Of a DNA stretch of 64,000 bases, positions 17,820 to 26,520 are shown one piece after another. Origin of the DNA: G963667915 sp965197385 (GTDB lineage: Bacteria > Acidobacteriota > Vicinamibacteria > Vicinamibacterales > UBA823); the NCBI GenBank assembly GCA_965197385.1, contig CBDANA010000008.1:930001-994000 (forward strand), read 5' to 3'. Made by a program: the position numbers and the translations under genes. The stretch's first letter is position 1, and each line of letters opens with the position of its first letter. A model generated the notes under the pieces. The model searched no databases, was not told where the DNA came from, and was given only the letters and a program-made list of their open reading frames with translations.

Positions 17820-19126
17820 TTAGGCGCCTCGGCGGGCGAGTTCACCGAGGCCTTCGAGCGTGCGATCGACCTCCTCGACCGTGTTGAAGTACGCCGTGCT
17901 GATCCTCACGCCATCGAACCCCGCCGGATCCGACGGGTAGACCGGCCCGCGCGAGCGGGGCGAGGTGTAGACGTTGTGGTGTTCGAGCAGATGCTCGTGC
18001 ACGATGTCGCCCGTCATGTCGCGCACCGACAGCGTCGTCATGCCGGCCGCGAGTTTCGGATCGTTGGATGTGTAGACCCTGACGCCAGGGATCGACGCAG
18101 CGCCAGCCCGCAAGCGAGAGCCCAGCGTCCGGATCCGCCTCTCGATGCGGTCTGGCCCGATCGCCAGATGATAGTCGATCGCGTCGCCGAGCAGCTCGAC
18201 CTGCGGCCACGGGCGCCGGCTCAGTCGATCAAACTTGCGAGCGCCGACGTCGTTGAACCAGCTCTGCGTCACGATGTTTGGCCAAATGCGCTCGACCAGC
18301 TCCTCCCGCACGTAGAGGATCTCCGCGCCGGCCGGTGAGCCCAGCCACTTGTGGCCCGGAGACGCGTAGGAGTCAACGCCCAACTCGTGCAGGTCGTAGC
18401 GGATCTGCCCCAGCGGGTGCGCGCCATCCACCAGGCAGAGGATGCCCTTGCTGCGCGCCAGCGCGGCCAGTTCCTTGACCGGGGTGAAGCAGCCGGTCAC
18501 GGTCGTGCAGTGCGCGATCGTGATGACCCTGGTGCGCGACGTGATTGCGCGATCGAACATGTCGACGATCTCCGCGGGATCGTCCGGCGGCGTCGGGATC
18601 GGCACCTCTTTGAGGACGTAGCCGTGACGCTGCGCGCGGAGTGACCACGGCTGGACGTTACTGGAGTGCTCATGGAACGAGTGGATGATCTCGTCGCCCG
18701 GCTCGAGATCGAGCCCGTTGATGACGGTGACCAGCCCTTCGGTCGTATTCCGAACGATGGCAATCTCGTCGGGAGAGGCGCCGACCAGTCTCGCGGCCTT
18801 CACCCGGACCGCCTCCTGCCTTGCTCGTAGACGCGGCTGTTCTCAGTAGGGCTCACAGCCATCAGGCGCCAGTACTCCACCAGGTTTTCGTAGATCGGTC
18901 TCGGCGTGGGTGCGAGCCGCGCGGTGTTCATGTAGGCGAGGCCGTCCGGGGTCAGCATCTGCGTCCGCAGATCACCCCAGAACATTTCGTCGTCGTCGGC
19001 AGCCTGACTGGCGAGCGAGACGACGTGATCGAGCGTCTGGGCGAAGCCGGACTTGACCAGCGCGAGGCCAGGGATGACGCTCGCCAGGGTCTGACCGAAC
19101 GCGCGGCGGGAGACAGCCGGTGCCAT
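17820..19126 (-). pseudogene. Third Tat-type class V aminotransferase, frameshifted
   Basis: The start is ATG 19126 with GGAGG five bases upstream and a twin-arginine signal (SRRAFGQTLASVIPGLALV). The first ~105 codons end at a TGA at 18800-18802. The rest continues in another frame from about 18820: KAARLVGASPDEIAIVRNTT, IAHCTTVTGCF, LCLVDGAHPLGQIRYDLH (cofactor Asp) and YASPGHKWLGSPAGAEILYV (PLP lysine), to 17820. Losing one base in the run around 18817-18826 (CAAGGCAGGAGG on the minus strand) explains the break. It is a more distant relative of the PLP enzymes at 11683 and 14058. It may be a real pseudogene or an assembly error. Confidence 0.75.
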
Positions 19127-19219
19127 AAGGACCTCCATGGGTCGGGCAGCGGATCGGCGCCATGAGAAACTCGAAGTTCCTGGCGCGGCCCCCCCTGCCG
19201 GCGAACGAGCCTTGGATCT

Positions 19220-19394
19220 TCCCGTCGAGCAGGCGGGAATGGAATCCAGCCCGCGCGACCTCGGCTTCGGGATACCCCTTGTCCAACAGCCGAGCCGCCT
19301 GCATGCGGCGCCGCTCGAGCGCGTGGAAATCACGCGATACTCCTGCAGGATGTCCCATGCGTCGGAGTGTAGCAGAAATCGCGGCAGTTGTCAC
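19220..19394 (-). pseudogene. Possible IS630-type transposase N-terminal fragment
   Basis: A minus-strand frame from GTG 19394 reads FHALERRRMQAARLLDKGYP and then EAEVAR, resembling the helix-turn-helix start of IS630-type transposases. The similarity ends within 60 codons and the frame runs into the start of the frameshifted aminotransferase. A weak call. Confidence 0.35.
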
Positions 19395-19503
19395 TATATT
19401 ATGAGACTCTCGTTAATGGCCACGTACTGCCAGGGGCGACTCAGCGCCCCCCTTTTGCCTCCACGCCGTTGAAGCGGGGATCTACGAAGTCTGGACACGG
19501 CTG

Positions 19504-20314
19504 AGCGCGGGGCGCCCGCGTCCTGGCCACCTTTCCGGGGCCGGACGGCAACGTCGACGTGCATGTGTTCCATCTCGAACGCGAGACCTTTGAGCGGTTG
19601 ACGCTAGACGCCGGCGCTGACCTGACGCCGGTCTGGGCGCGCGACGGCCGGCGGGTGTTCCTCTCCTCCACCCGGGAAGGGAGAGGGGTCTTCTGGAAAG
19701 CGGCTGACGGGACGGGTGAAGTCGCACTCCTCAGAACGCCAGGCGCGGAACCATCGTCCGTCTCGCCGGACGGGACCGTATTGCTCGTGACCGAGCTCCG
19801 TCCGGAAACCGGCCGGGACGTGATCCTCGTCCCGATCGAAGACCCGCCCAAGTCGCAACCGCTGCTGGAAACGGCGGCGAACGAGACGTCCCTGGAGCTC
19901 TCCCCCGGCGGACACTGGCTCGCCTACGCCTCAGACGAGTCCGGTCAGATGGAGGTCTACGTTCGTTCGTTTCCCGAGGTCGAGGGTGGTCGATCGAAGA
20001 TCTCGACGGCCGGGGGCCGCAGCCCGGTATGGAGCCAGGACGAGCGCGAGCTGTTCTATCGCTCCGGCGATGCCGTCCTGGCGACGGCGATCGCCACCGA
20101 ACCGACGTTTCGGCCCGGCGCGCCGCGAGCCCTGTTCCGGGGCCGTTACCTGATGGGGCTCGAGTTTCGTGCCTACGACATCGCTCCCGACGGCGAGCGG
20201 TTCCTCATGGTCAAGCCGGTTGGTGACGAGAAAGGTCTGTCGAATCCGAATCAGATCGTCATTGTCAGGAACTGGTTCTCAGAACTCCAGGCGCGGGTGC
20301 CGACGGGACGGTAG
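19504..20314 (+). pseudogene. PD40/TolB-propeller C-terminal fragment of a kinase-type protein
   Basis: The frame opens after a TGA near 19500 and ends at 20314. It contains repeated PD40 blades: TPVWARDGRRVFLSSTREG, PSSVSPDGTVLLVTE, SPGGHWLAYASDESGQMEVY, SPVWSQDERELFYRS, then a closing FLMVKP...QIVIVRNWFSELQARVPTGR. This ending is characteristic of the large acidobacterial proteins with an N-terminal Ser/Thr kinase and a C-terminal PD40 propeller. No start with a ribosome binding site and no kinase domain precede it, so it is the C-terminal remnant of such a gene. Confidence 0.75.
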
Positions 20315-20477
20315 GCAACAAGGCAAGAGGAGACCCTCGTAGTCAAGTTCATCTTCGTCGGTTTCAAGAGGCAAGGACCGCCAGTCTATCTCCTGCCAAA
20401 TCAGGTCAATCGATAGACCATGCCTCTGGGCGGGGCCACCTGCGCCAGGGCGTCGTCAGCCCGGAGCGAGAGGCGCG

Positions 20478-21485
20478 CTATGCTCCGAAGCCACGACCCC
20501 GACGTGGGGCTTCCGGCAGCTCGTCCACAAGGGCAACCATCCGCTGAAGGTGCTCCGGGGTTGGAAGCCGTCCCATGCCACCACCGAGATTGTCCGTCAT
20601 GTGTTCGGGATTGCTCGTGCCTGGCGTGGCCACGGTGACCGCCGGATGGACGACGACGAATTTGAGCATGAACTGCGCCCAAGTGGTTGCGTTGAACTCG
20701 CTGGCCCATTCCGGCAGCTGGCGATCACCGATCCGAGTCCACATGCGGCTGCGGCCGAACGGTAGATAGACGAAGACGCCGATTCCTCGGTCCTGTGCCA
20801 GCGGCAGGATGGTCTCCTCGGCAATCCGGTTGTCAACGGCGTAATCGATGCTGATGAAATCAAGCGGGTAGTTCCGCATGACGTCCGCGAGCGCGTCGTA
20901 CTGGCGTTCGCTCGTGGTGGTGATGCCGATGTAGCGGATGCGGCCCTCGGCCTTCAGGCGCTGGAGGATGCCCAGCTGCGTCGGCGGATCACCCATGTTG
21001 TGCACCTGGATGAGGTCGATGAGCGGAATTCGCAGCCGGCTGAACGACCGCTCGATCTGCGCAAGCGCCGCCTCGGGATCGGCTGACCCGCCCCCTCGCC
21101 CCGCGACATTGACCTTGGTGGCCCAGAAGATCCGGTCGGCGACGCCAAGCTCCTCGACCACGCGGCCCGCCACCTCCTCGGAGGCGCCGTAGCCGGCCGC
21201 CGTATCGAAGACGCTGCCGCCGCCGTCAACCAGAGCGCTGAGCACGTCGCCGATCGTCTCGAACTCCTCGGCGCGAGCGGCGGCCGAAAACGTGTTCGCG
21301 CCGCCCAGCCCGATCACCGGGAGCACTTCCCCGCTCGACGGAATCGCCCGCGAGATGAGGCCACCGGCCTGGACGGTTGCCCCGCCACTCCGGGCAAAGC
21401 TCTTGGACGGCATGCCGCCCTTGAACACCATAGCGGCGCCAGCCCCTGCAACCACGCGTAGCCAGTCACGTCGAGAAATCATCAT
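20478..21485 (-). CDS. Tat-exported aldo/keto reductase
   Basis: 335 aa from ATG 21485 (ATG ATG; either may be used). Twin-arginine signal SRRDWLRVVAGAGAAMV. The aldo/keto reductase barrel shows the catalytic Asp and Tyr in VFDTAAGYGASEEVAGR, the Lys in FWATKVNV and the His in LIQVHNMGD. The C-terminal ATPGTSNPEHMTDNLG is the NADP-binding end of the family. It would reduce a carbonyl compound, but with an export signal the NADPH supply is uncertain; related Tat-marked members occur in Acidobacteriota and Bacteroidota. A complete single gene between remnants. Confidence 0.8.
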   Translation of the reverse strand: MMISRRDWLRVVAGAGAAMVFKGGMPSKSFARSGGATVQAGGLISRAIPSSGEVLPVIGLGGANTFSAAARAEEFETIGDVLSALVDGGGSVFDTAAGYGASEEVAGRVVEELGVADRIFWATKVNVAGRGGGSADPEAALAQIERSFSRLRIPLIDLIQVHNMGDPPTQLGILQRLKAEGRIRYIGITTTSERQYDALADVMRNYPLDFISIDYAVDNRIAEETILPLAQDRGIGVFVYLPFGRSRMWTRIGDRQLPEWASEFNATTWAQFMLKFVVVHPAVTVATPGTSNPEHMTDNLGGGMGRLPTPEHLQRMVALVDELPEAPRRGRGFGA

Positions 21486-21797
21486 GTCTCCAATGCTTTC
21501 GCTGATCTCCAGTCCGGCCATCTCGTCCCGGCCCACCCCGCACGATCCGGGACTCGCTCATTGTGGGCCGCCAGCAGTGCGCGGCCCGAGGATACCCACA
21601 GGATACCCGCTCTCCGACTCCCTGTGTGTGACAAACCGGTCCCCGTGCCTCTTCGGAACCAGTACACCGGACGCGCATGCGACCAGACGTCTCGTTTAAA
21701 CCCCTGGTGCGGTGCCTCGTTCCTGGTGCGAGTGACAGCGGTGGCGCATCGCTTCAGCGTTGCGCATGGCGCGGCGAAGTCCTGATCGTACAGGAGC
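21486..21797. other. Gene-free stretch between reductase and IS remnant
   Basis: 312 bp with no supported gene. It should hold the promoter of the reductase gene; no convincing hexamer pair was found by eye. Confidence 0.35.
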
Positions 21798-22559
21798 TGT
21801 ACGTCGTCAGACCAGAGTGGACCAATGAGCGTGTTTTACAAGAGAGACCTTTCGCCGGTTGACCGCTCCACGCAGCGTGTGTAGATTCTCCCGTTTTCGT
21901 TGTGCCAGTGTCCTCCGTTTGATCTGGTCGCGTCGCGCGAGGATCACCGGCCGTCGCCCGTGATAGACGTCGGCCGGCGTCACGTTGTCCAGCGCCTCAT
22001 GCAGCCGTCGATGGTTGTAGTCGTCGACGAACCGCGCGATGGCCCGTTCGAGTTCCCACGGGCTGTAGTATTTCTCGAGTTTCACCACGTTCTTCATCGA
22101 CCGGTGATACCGCTCGATCTTGCCCTGGGTCATCGGATGATACGGCGCCCCACGCGTGTGTGCGATCTTGTGGGTTTCCAGATACTCCGCCAGCTCCCCC
22201 GAGACGTAACACGGCCCGTTGTCGCTCAAGAGCCGCGGCCGATGGACCACCAGGACTCGGTCGAGCCCCGTCTTGGCCCGGGCCAGGTCCAGCGTCTCCA
22301 TCACGTCGGCGGCTTGCATCGACGTCCGGAGCATCCAGGCGATGATGTAGCGCGCGTAATCATCCAGCACCGTCGACAGGTAGTACCAGCCCCAGCCAAC
22401 CACCTGCAGATAGGTGAAGTCGGTCTGCCAGAGCTCGTTCGGCCGACGGGTCGGATGCCGGAACGACTTCGCTGCCGACAGCACGATGAAGGCTGGGCTC
22501 GGAATCAGGTCATAGGCCTTGAGGATGCGATAGACGCTCGATTCCGACAGAAAATGGCC
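21798..22559 (-). mobile_element. Related IS3 element, 5' part lost, cut by copy 2
   Basis: The end at 21798 reads TGTACGTCGTCAGACCAGAG inward, the same terminus as the right end of the 1,487-bp elements. It carries the C-terminal two thirds of an OrfB that resembles theirs but clearly differs (for example LSAAKSFRHPTRRPNELWQT). At 22560 the sequence passes into the right terminus of copy 2. The missing 5' half is not found beyond copy 2, so its insertion was followed by loss of the rest. Confidence 0.8.
21807..22559 (-). pseudogene. IS3 OrfB, N-terminally truncated
   Basis: Open to the junction at 22559, where it reads GHFLSESSVYRILKAYDLIP. It then has the full rve core: WQTDFTYLQVVGWGWYYLST (first Asp), LLSDNGPCYVSGELAEYLE (second Asp) and GKIERYHRSMKNV (Glu). 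The N-terminal helix-turn-helix and the whole of orfA are missing. It is related to, but not the same as, OrfB of the two intact copies. Confidence 0.8.
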
Positions 22560-22568
22560 TGTACGTCG

Positions 22569-23609
22569 TCAGACCAAGTTGGACACTTCGGCGCCGTTGC
22601 GTAGAGACACATCCGAGCGAATGGCCGCGTGATGCGGCCCGTGTAAGTTCTCGCGTTTCCGTTGCTGCAGCGTCCGCTGTTTAATGCGTGCCCGGCGCGC
22701 CAGGATGGTGACCTGCCGTCCGTGAAACATGTCGGCGGGCGTCACGTTCTGCAGCGCCTCATGATACCGCCGGTGATTGTAGTCCTCCACGAAATGGGCG
22801 ACCGCCCGTTCCACGTCCCACGGCGTGTAGTAGTGCTCGAGTTTCACGACGTTCTTCAGCGAGCGGTGGTACCGCTCGATCTTCCCCTGGGTCATCGGGT
22901 GATACGGTGCGCTGCGCGTGTGCGGCAGCCCGTGGGCCTCCAGATAGGTCGCGAGCTGCCCCGAGATGTAGCAGGGCCCATTGTCGCTGAGCAAGCGCGG
23001 GCGATGCGCCACCGGGACCGCATCGACGCCGGTGGCGGCGCGTGCCAAGTCGAGGGTCTCCATGACGTCCATGGCCTGCATCGACGTGCGCAGGGTCCAG
23101 GCCAGGATGTACCGCGAGTAGTCATCGAGCACGGTCGACAAGTAGTACCAGCCCCAGCCCACCACGTGGAGATACGTAAAGTCGGTTTGCCACAGCTCGT
23201 TCGGCCGGTGCGTCGGCTGCTGAAACACCTTGCCCGCCGACAGCACGACGAAGGCCGGGCTGGTGATCAGGTCGAAGGCTTTCAGAATGCGATAGACGCT
23301 CGATTCCGAAAGGAAATGCGCCTCCCGGTCCGTGAATTGCCAGGCCAGTTCCCGCGGCGTGCGCTCGGGCACGGCCAAGGCGAGGTCGACGACCTGTTGT
23401 CGCACCCATGGTGGAATGCGATTCCAGTGCCGCCGCGCAGCCGGCGGGCGGGCCGCGAGCCCATCCAATCCGCCCTCGGCGTAGCGGCGATACCACGTGT
23501 AGAACGTCGCGCGCGGCACCTGGAGCTCGCGGAGCGTCTGCCGGACGGGCAGATCCGAGCCTTCGACCAAGCGAATGACTTCGGCCTTCTCGGCCGCCGT
23601 CAGTCGCAC
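22569..23609 (-). CDS. IS3 transposase OrfB (copy 2)
   Basis: 346 aa, the copy-2 counterpart of the OrfB at 9610-10650, with the same complete DDE core (WQTDFTYLHV, LLSDNGPCY, GKIERYHRSLK). The one residue difference noticed is Trp in IPPWVRQQ, where copy 1 has Arg. It overlaps orfA by 10 bases and lies in its -1 frame. Confidence 0.9.
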   Translation of the reverse strand: MRLTAAEKAEVIRLVEGSDLPVRQTLRELQVPRATFYTWYRRYAEGGLDGLAARPPAARRHWNRIPPWVRQQVVDLALAVPERTPRELAWQFTDREAHFLSESSVYRILKAFDLITSPAFVVLSAGKVFQQPTHRPNELWQTDFTYLHVVGWGWYYLSTVLDDYSRYILAWTLRTSMQAMDVMETLDLARAATGVDAVPVAHRPRLLSDNGPCYISGQLATYLEAHGLPHTRSAPYHPMTQGKIERYHRSLKNVVKLEHYYTPWDVERAVAHFVEDYNHRRYHEALQNVTPADMFHGRQVTILARRARIKQRTLQQRKRENLHGPHHAAIRSDVSLRNGAEVSNLV

Positions 23610-23968
23610 GTGTCGTCTCCCGAGTCGGAGCCCGTCACGTTTTTTTTGAGCAGGCGGTTTTCGAGGACGACCTCGGCCACGAGCTGCTTCAGGCGGCTAT
23701 TCTCCTTGCGCAGATCGGTGACCTCGGGGGCCGTCGCTTCACGGCTCGTATCGCCGACAAGACGCTTCTTGCCGGCCTCGAGAAACTCCTTGCTCCACCG
23801 GTAGTACAGATTCGGCGCCAGCCCTTCCTTCCGGCACAGCGTGGCGATGCTCTCCTCGCCGCGCAGGCCCTCGAGTACGATCCGAATCTTCTCTTCGGCT
23901 GAAAACCGCCGGCGCGTCTTCCGCCGGATTTCCTGCACGACTCTTTCTGGCGACGCTTCCTTGCCCAT
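23600..23968 (-). CDS. IS3 transposase OrfA (copy 2)
   Basis: 122 aa, identical in translation to the OrfA of copy 1: helix-turn-helix followed by a leucine-zipper-like region. The eight-A slippery run lies at 23640-23647 on the complement. Confidence 0.9.
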   Translation of the reverse strand: MGKEASPERVVQEIRRKTRRRFSAEEKIRIVLEGLRGEESIATLCRKEGLAPNLYYRWSKEFLEAGKKRLVGDTSREATAPEVTDLRKENSRLKQLVAEVVLENRLLKKNVTGSDSGDDTCD

Positions 23969-24046
23969 GGGGATCCTCCTCCCCTGGCTCGGAAGTGTCT
24001 CTTACTTTCAGGGCCTCAATGGTCCAAAAGGGTCTGAACCCCTACA

Positions 24047-24376
24047 AGCGTAACCTACTTCTACGTCGAGGACGCCGTCGACGCCTACATCCTGCTCGCC
24101 GAGAGGATGGAGGAATTGGAGCTGGGCGGCGAGACGTTCAACTTCGGCACCGAGGAACAGCTGACCGTGCTCGAGGTGGTCGACCACATCCTCGATCGGA
24201 TGGGACGCAAGGAGCTCGAGCCGACGACCCTCAACGAGGCTAGCCTGGAGATTCGCGAGCAGTATCTCGACTGCTCCAAGGCCCGCGAGCGGCTGGGCTG
24301 GAAGGCGTCGTACACGTTCGACGAAGATCTGGATCGCTGCATCCCGTGGTACCAGGCGCAACTGGGTTTAAGGTAA
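24047..24376 (+). pseudogene. Sugar-nucleotide epimerase/dehydratase C-terminal fragment
   Basis: The frame from the IS junction reads SVTYFYVEDAVDAYILLAER, then GGETFNFGTEEQLTVLEVVD and LDCSKARERLGWKASYTFDE, ending at TAA 24376. This is the substrate-binding C-terminal part of an extended short-chain dehydrogenase such as a CDP-glucose 4,6-dehydratase-like or NAD-dependent sugar epimerase. The Rossmann half is missing, removed at the IS copy 2 boundary. Confidence 0.75.
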
Positions 24377-24383
24377 CCCACCG

Positions 24384-24527
24384 ATGACTTCGTTGCTCTC
24401 CGACTGCCGCGGCCCGGCCTGGCTGCTCGTGATCCCGCTCGTGCTCGCCGTCTACCCGTTCAGCTTCAAACCCGAAGAGGCGGAACGATGCCACGGAAGC
24501 TGCCGGATAAGAAAAGGTCGAACGTGA
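24384..24527 (+). CDS. Short hypothetical reading frame, probably truncated
   Basis: 47 codons from ATG 24384 with one hydrophobic segment (PAWLLVIPLVLAVYPFSF). It ends inside the rRNA operon terminator, which suggests that it is the beginning of a larger membrane protein cut off when the region was joined to the rRNA operon. No Shine-Dalgarno of note. Confidence 0.25.
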   Translation: MTSLLSDCRGPAWLLVIPLVLAVYPFSFKPEEAERCHGSCRIRKGRT

Positions 24528-24540
24528 CTCCTCACGTTCG
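24511..24540 (-). terminator. Rho-independent terminator of the rRNA operon
   Basis: On the minus strand the 9-bp stem CGAACGTGA / TCACGTTCG with loop GGAG (24519-24540) is followed by ACCTTTTCTT. It stands 14 nt after the 5S gene. Confidence 0.85.
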
Positions 24541-24553
24541 GCCTCAATAATAA

Positions 24554-24670
24554 TCCCGGCAGTGACCTACTCTCCCACGAAGTTGCCCCCGCAGTACCAT
24601 CGGCGGTAGAGGGCTTAACTGCCGTGTTCGGAATGGGAACGGGTGTGACCCCCCTCCTATGACCACCGGG
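24554..24670 (-). rRNA. rrf: 5S ribosomal RNA
   Basis: About 117 nt on the minus strand, starting CCCGGTGGTCATAGGAGG and containing the conserved CCCATTCCGAACACGG and AGTAGGTCACTGCCGGG. The terminal helix pairs the two ends. It follows 23S by about 235 nt and ends just before the operon terminator. Confidence 0.95.
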
Positions 24671-24843
24671 AAAACGCCTGCGGCCGGCGCGACGCGCGAG
24701 TCTTCGAGCCACGGAGCACCAGCGAGGGGGGGATGGGGCCTCGCGAGCGTTGAGTAACGCCCGCTTGGCCGATCTTATGCCCTTTATGCGCAGGTAGATG
24801 TCAAAGAACGTGATGCAGCCCGCACATACGGCAGCACTGCACC

Positions 24844-24885
24844 GACAACTGAATACCCTACAAACGGTAGTGTTCCCGACCGCAC
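24844..24885 (-). other. 23S processing stem, 3' arm
   Basis: This arm is complementary to 28827-28867 (shared GACAACTGAATA and CAAACGGTAGT with few mismatches). The two arms flank 23S and would form the long helix cut by RNase III. Confidence 0.75.
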
Positions 24886-25116
24886 ATGCAGCATGAACAG
24901 GTAAATGGTCAAGCCGCACGGCTGATTAGTACCAGTTAGCTGAGACCATCACTGGTCTTACACACCTGGCCTATTAACCTGGTCGTCTTCCAGGAGCCTT
25001 CAGGAGTCTTACGACTCGGGAAATCTCATCTTGGGGAGGGTTTCACGCTTAGATGCCTTCAGCGTTTCTCCCGTCCGAACGTAGCTACCCAGCGCTGCCG
25101 CTGGCGCGACAACTGG

Positions 25117-25161
<45 letters not shown>

Positions 25162-25232
25162 CCCCCCTCAAATTTCCTGCGCCCATGGCAGATAGGGACC
25201 GAACTGTCTCGCGACGTTCTAAACCCAGCTCA

Positions 25233-25268
<36 letters not shown>

Positions 25269-25282
25269 AACCTGCTACAGCT

Positions 25283-25319
<37 letters not shown>

Positions 25320-25349
25320 TGGCGTCGATGTGAACTCTTGGCCAAGATA

Positions 25350-25400
<51 letters not shown>

Positions 25401-25542
25401 GCGGAACCACCGGATCACTAAGGCCTGGTTTCCCACCTGCTCGACTCGTAGGTCTCGCAGTCAAGCTCGCTTTTGCCTTTGTACTCTACGGCTGATTTCC
25501 AAACAGCCTGAGCAAACCTTCGCACGCCTCCGTTACATTTTG

Positions 25543-25574
<32 letters not shown>

Positions 25575-25802
25575 AGCAGTGTCCCTGACCTGGATAACAG
25601 ATCGAGGTTAGAGCGCCGGAGCGCTAAGGGTGGTATCTCACCGTTGACTCCCCGGACCCCAAGAGGCCCGGTTCACAGTCTCCCACCTATCCTGCGCATA
25701 ACGCGCCAACACTCACTACTAGGTTGTAGTAAAGGTGCACGGGGTCTTTCCGTCTTGCCACGGGTAACCGGCGTCTTCACCGGTACCACAAATTCGCAGT
25801 GC

Positions 25803-25875
<73 letters not shown>

Positions 25876-26506
25876 CGGTTCATCCACTCTGTTTCCAGAG
25901 CAGCCGGACTTTACCTTGGCGACCCTCAATTCATCTGCGCGGCGATGCGCCGGATCTTCTCGATGCCGACATCCGTCAGATGATCGCCCGCCTTCATCAT
26001 CAACAAGACACGTCGAAACTTCATGTAATCAACGCGCTTCCTGGATTTCAGCGAGTGCCTCTCGAAGAATGGAACGATGCGCTCAAGCAAATGCTCGAGC
26101 CCGCGCACCCTGTAGGCCATTCGTGCACCGTGGTTGCGACGAACCACGCCACAGCCGAATGTCGCCTTCAGGGCATGCAGAATCTGCACATCGCGTTCGT
26201 GCTGCACGACGGTGAATTCTGGCAGCACTTGCACACCAGTCCGCATTCCCGAATGCCGGTTGATGCCGACATGGAAATACCCTTCACCGTCCACGAAGCC
26301 TGTGATCCATCCTGCGTCGAGCTTCAATGGGTCGCCCCGAACGTCAAGTCTCTGAGGGTTCCCGGGTGCAACACCCGGGCCTTCCCTGCGGATTGTCCCC
26401 ATGTCCAGCGGATTGTTACTGACCTCTTGACTGAGGCCGAGTACCGCGTGGCTGTCGAGGAGTTTCCCGCATATGGTTCAGTTTTACTAAGGCTAGCGAA
26501 ACGTTA
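25876..26506 (-). mobile_element. Group I intron at 23S position 1931, with endonuclease gene
   Basis: 631 nt. The 5' exon ends CTAAGGT and the intron begins TAACGTTTCGCTAGCCTTAG. GCCTTAG pairs with the exon end, with the U-G wobble at the splice site (P1). The last intron base is G (25876) and the 3' exon resumes AGCGAAATTCC. Core elements visible: ACAATCCGCAGGGAAG (Q/P4 region), CTCAGAGACT (R, 26347-26356) and GGTAAAGTCCGGC (S/P7 3' strand, 25903-25915). A LAGLIDADG gene sits between R and S, that is in the P8 region, with its stop 6 nt before the S segment. Confidence 0.9.
25926..26402 (-). CDS. LAGLIDADG homing endonuclease in the 23S intron
   Basis: 158 aa from ATG 26402. One LAGLIDADG motif, GWITGFVDGEGYFHV (about residues 31-45), so it should act as a homodimer. 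Further typical features: FTVVQHERDVQILHALKATF, then RVRGLEHLLERIVPFFERH and KSRKRVDYMKFRRVLLMM. The first ~28 codons coincide with the intron core (P4-P6 and R), and an in-frame TTG at 26327 just before the domain is an alternative start giving 133 aa. It is expected to cut intron-free 23S genes around position 1931 and drive intron homing; this is the role of the family, not shown here. Confidence 0.88.
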   Translation of the reverse strand: MGTIRREGPGVAPGNPQRLDVRGDPLKLDAGWITGFVDGEGYFHVGINRHSGMRTGVQVLPEFTVVQHERDVQILHALKATFGCGVVRRNHGARMAYRVRGLEHLLERIVPFFERHSLKSRKRVDYMKFRRVLLMMKAGDHLTDVGIEKIRRIAAQMN

Positions 26507-26520
26507 ACCTTAGGACCGTT
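26507..26520 (-). other. 14-nt 23S micro-exon between two introns
   Basis: AACGGTCCTAAGGT, equivalent to E. coli 23S 1918-1931. It serves as the 3' exon of the first intron and the 5' exon (P1 strand) of the second. Confidence 0.9.

Larger units (their letters stand above)
22560..24046 (-). mobile_element. IS3-family element, copy 2 (inverted relative to copy 1)
   Basis: 1,487 bp, the same length and termini as 9173-10659 but in the opposite orientation. I saw only isolated base differences. Its right end lies inside the related truncated IS3 element and its left end inside a sugar-nucleotide epimerase gene. So its two flanks come from different genes, and no target duplication is seen. This suggests a rearrangement between elements rather than a simple insertion. 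Confidence 0.9.

Noticed and set aside
24047..24376. Idea that the epimerase fragment belongs to the glycan cluster at 50-57 kb
   Set aside because: It is 26 kb away, truncated by an IS and separated by the rRNA and purine genes; no link can be shown.
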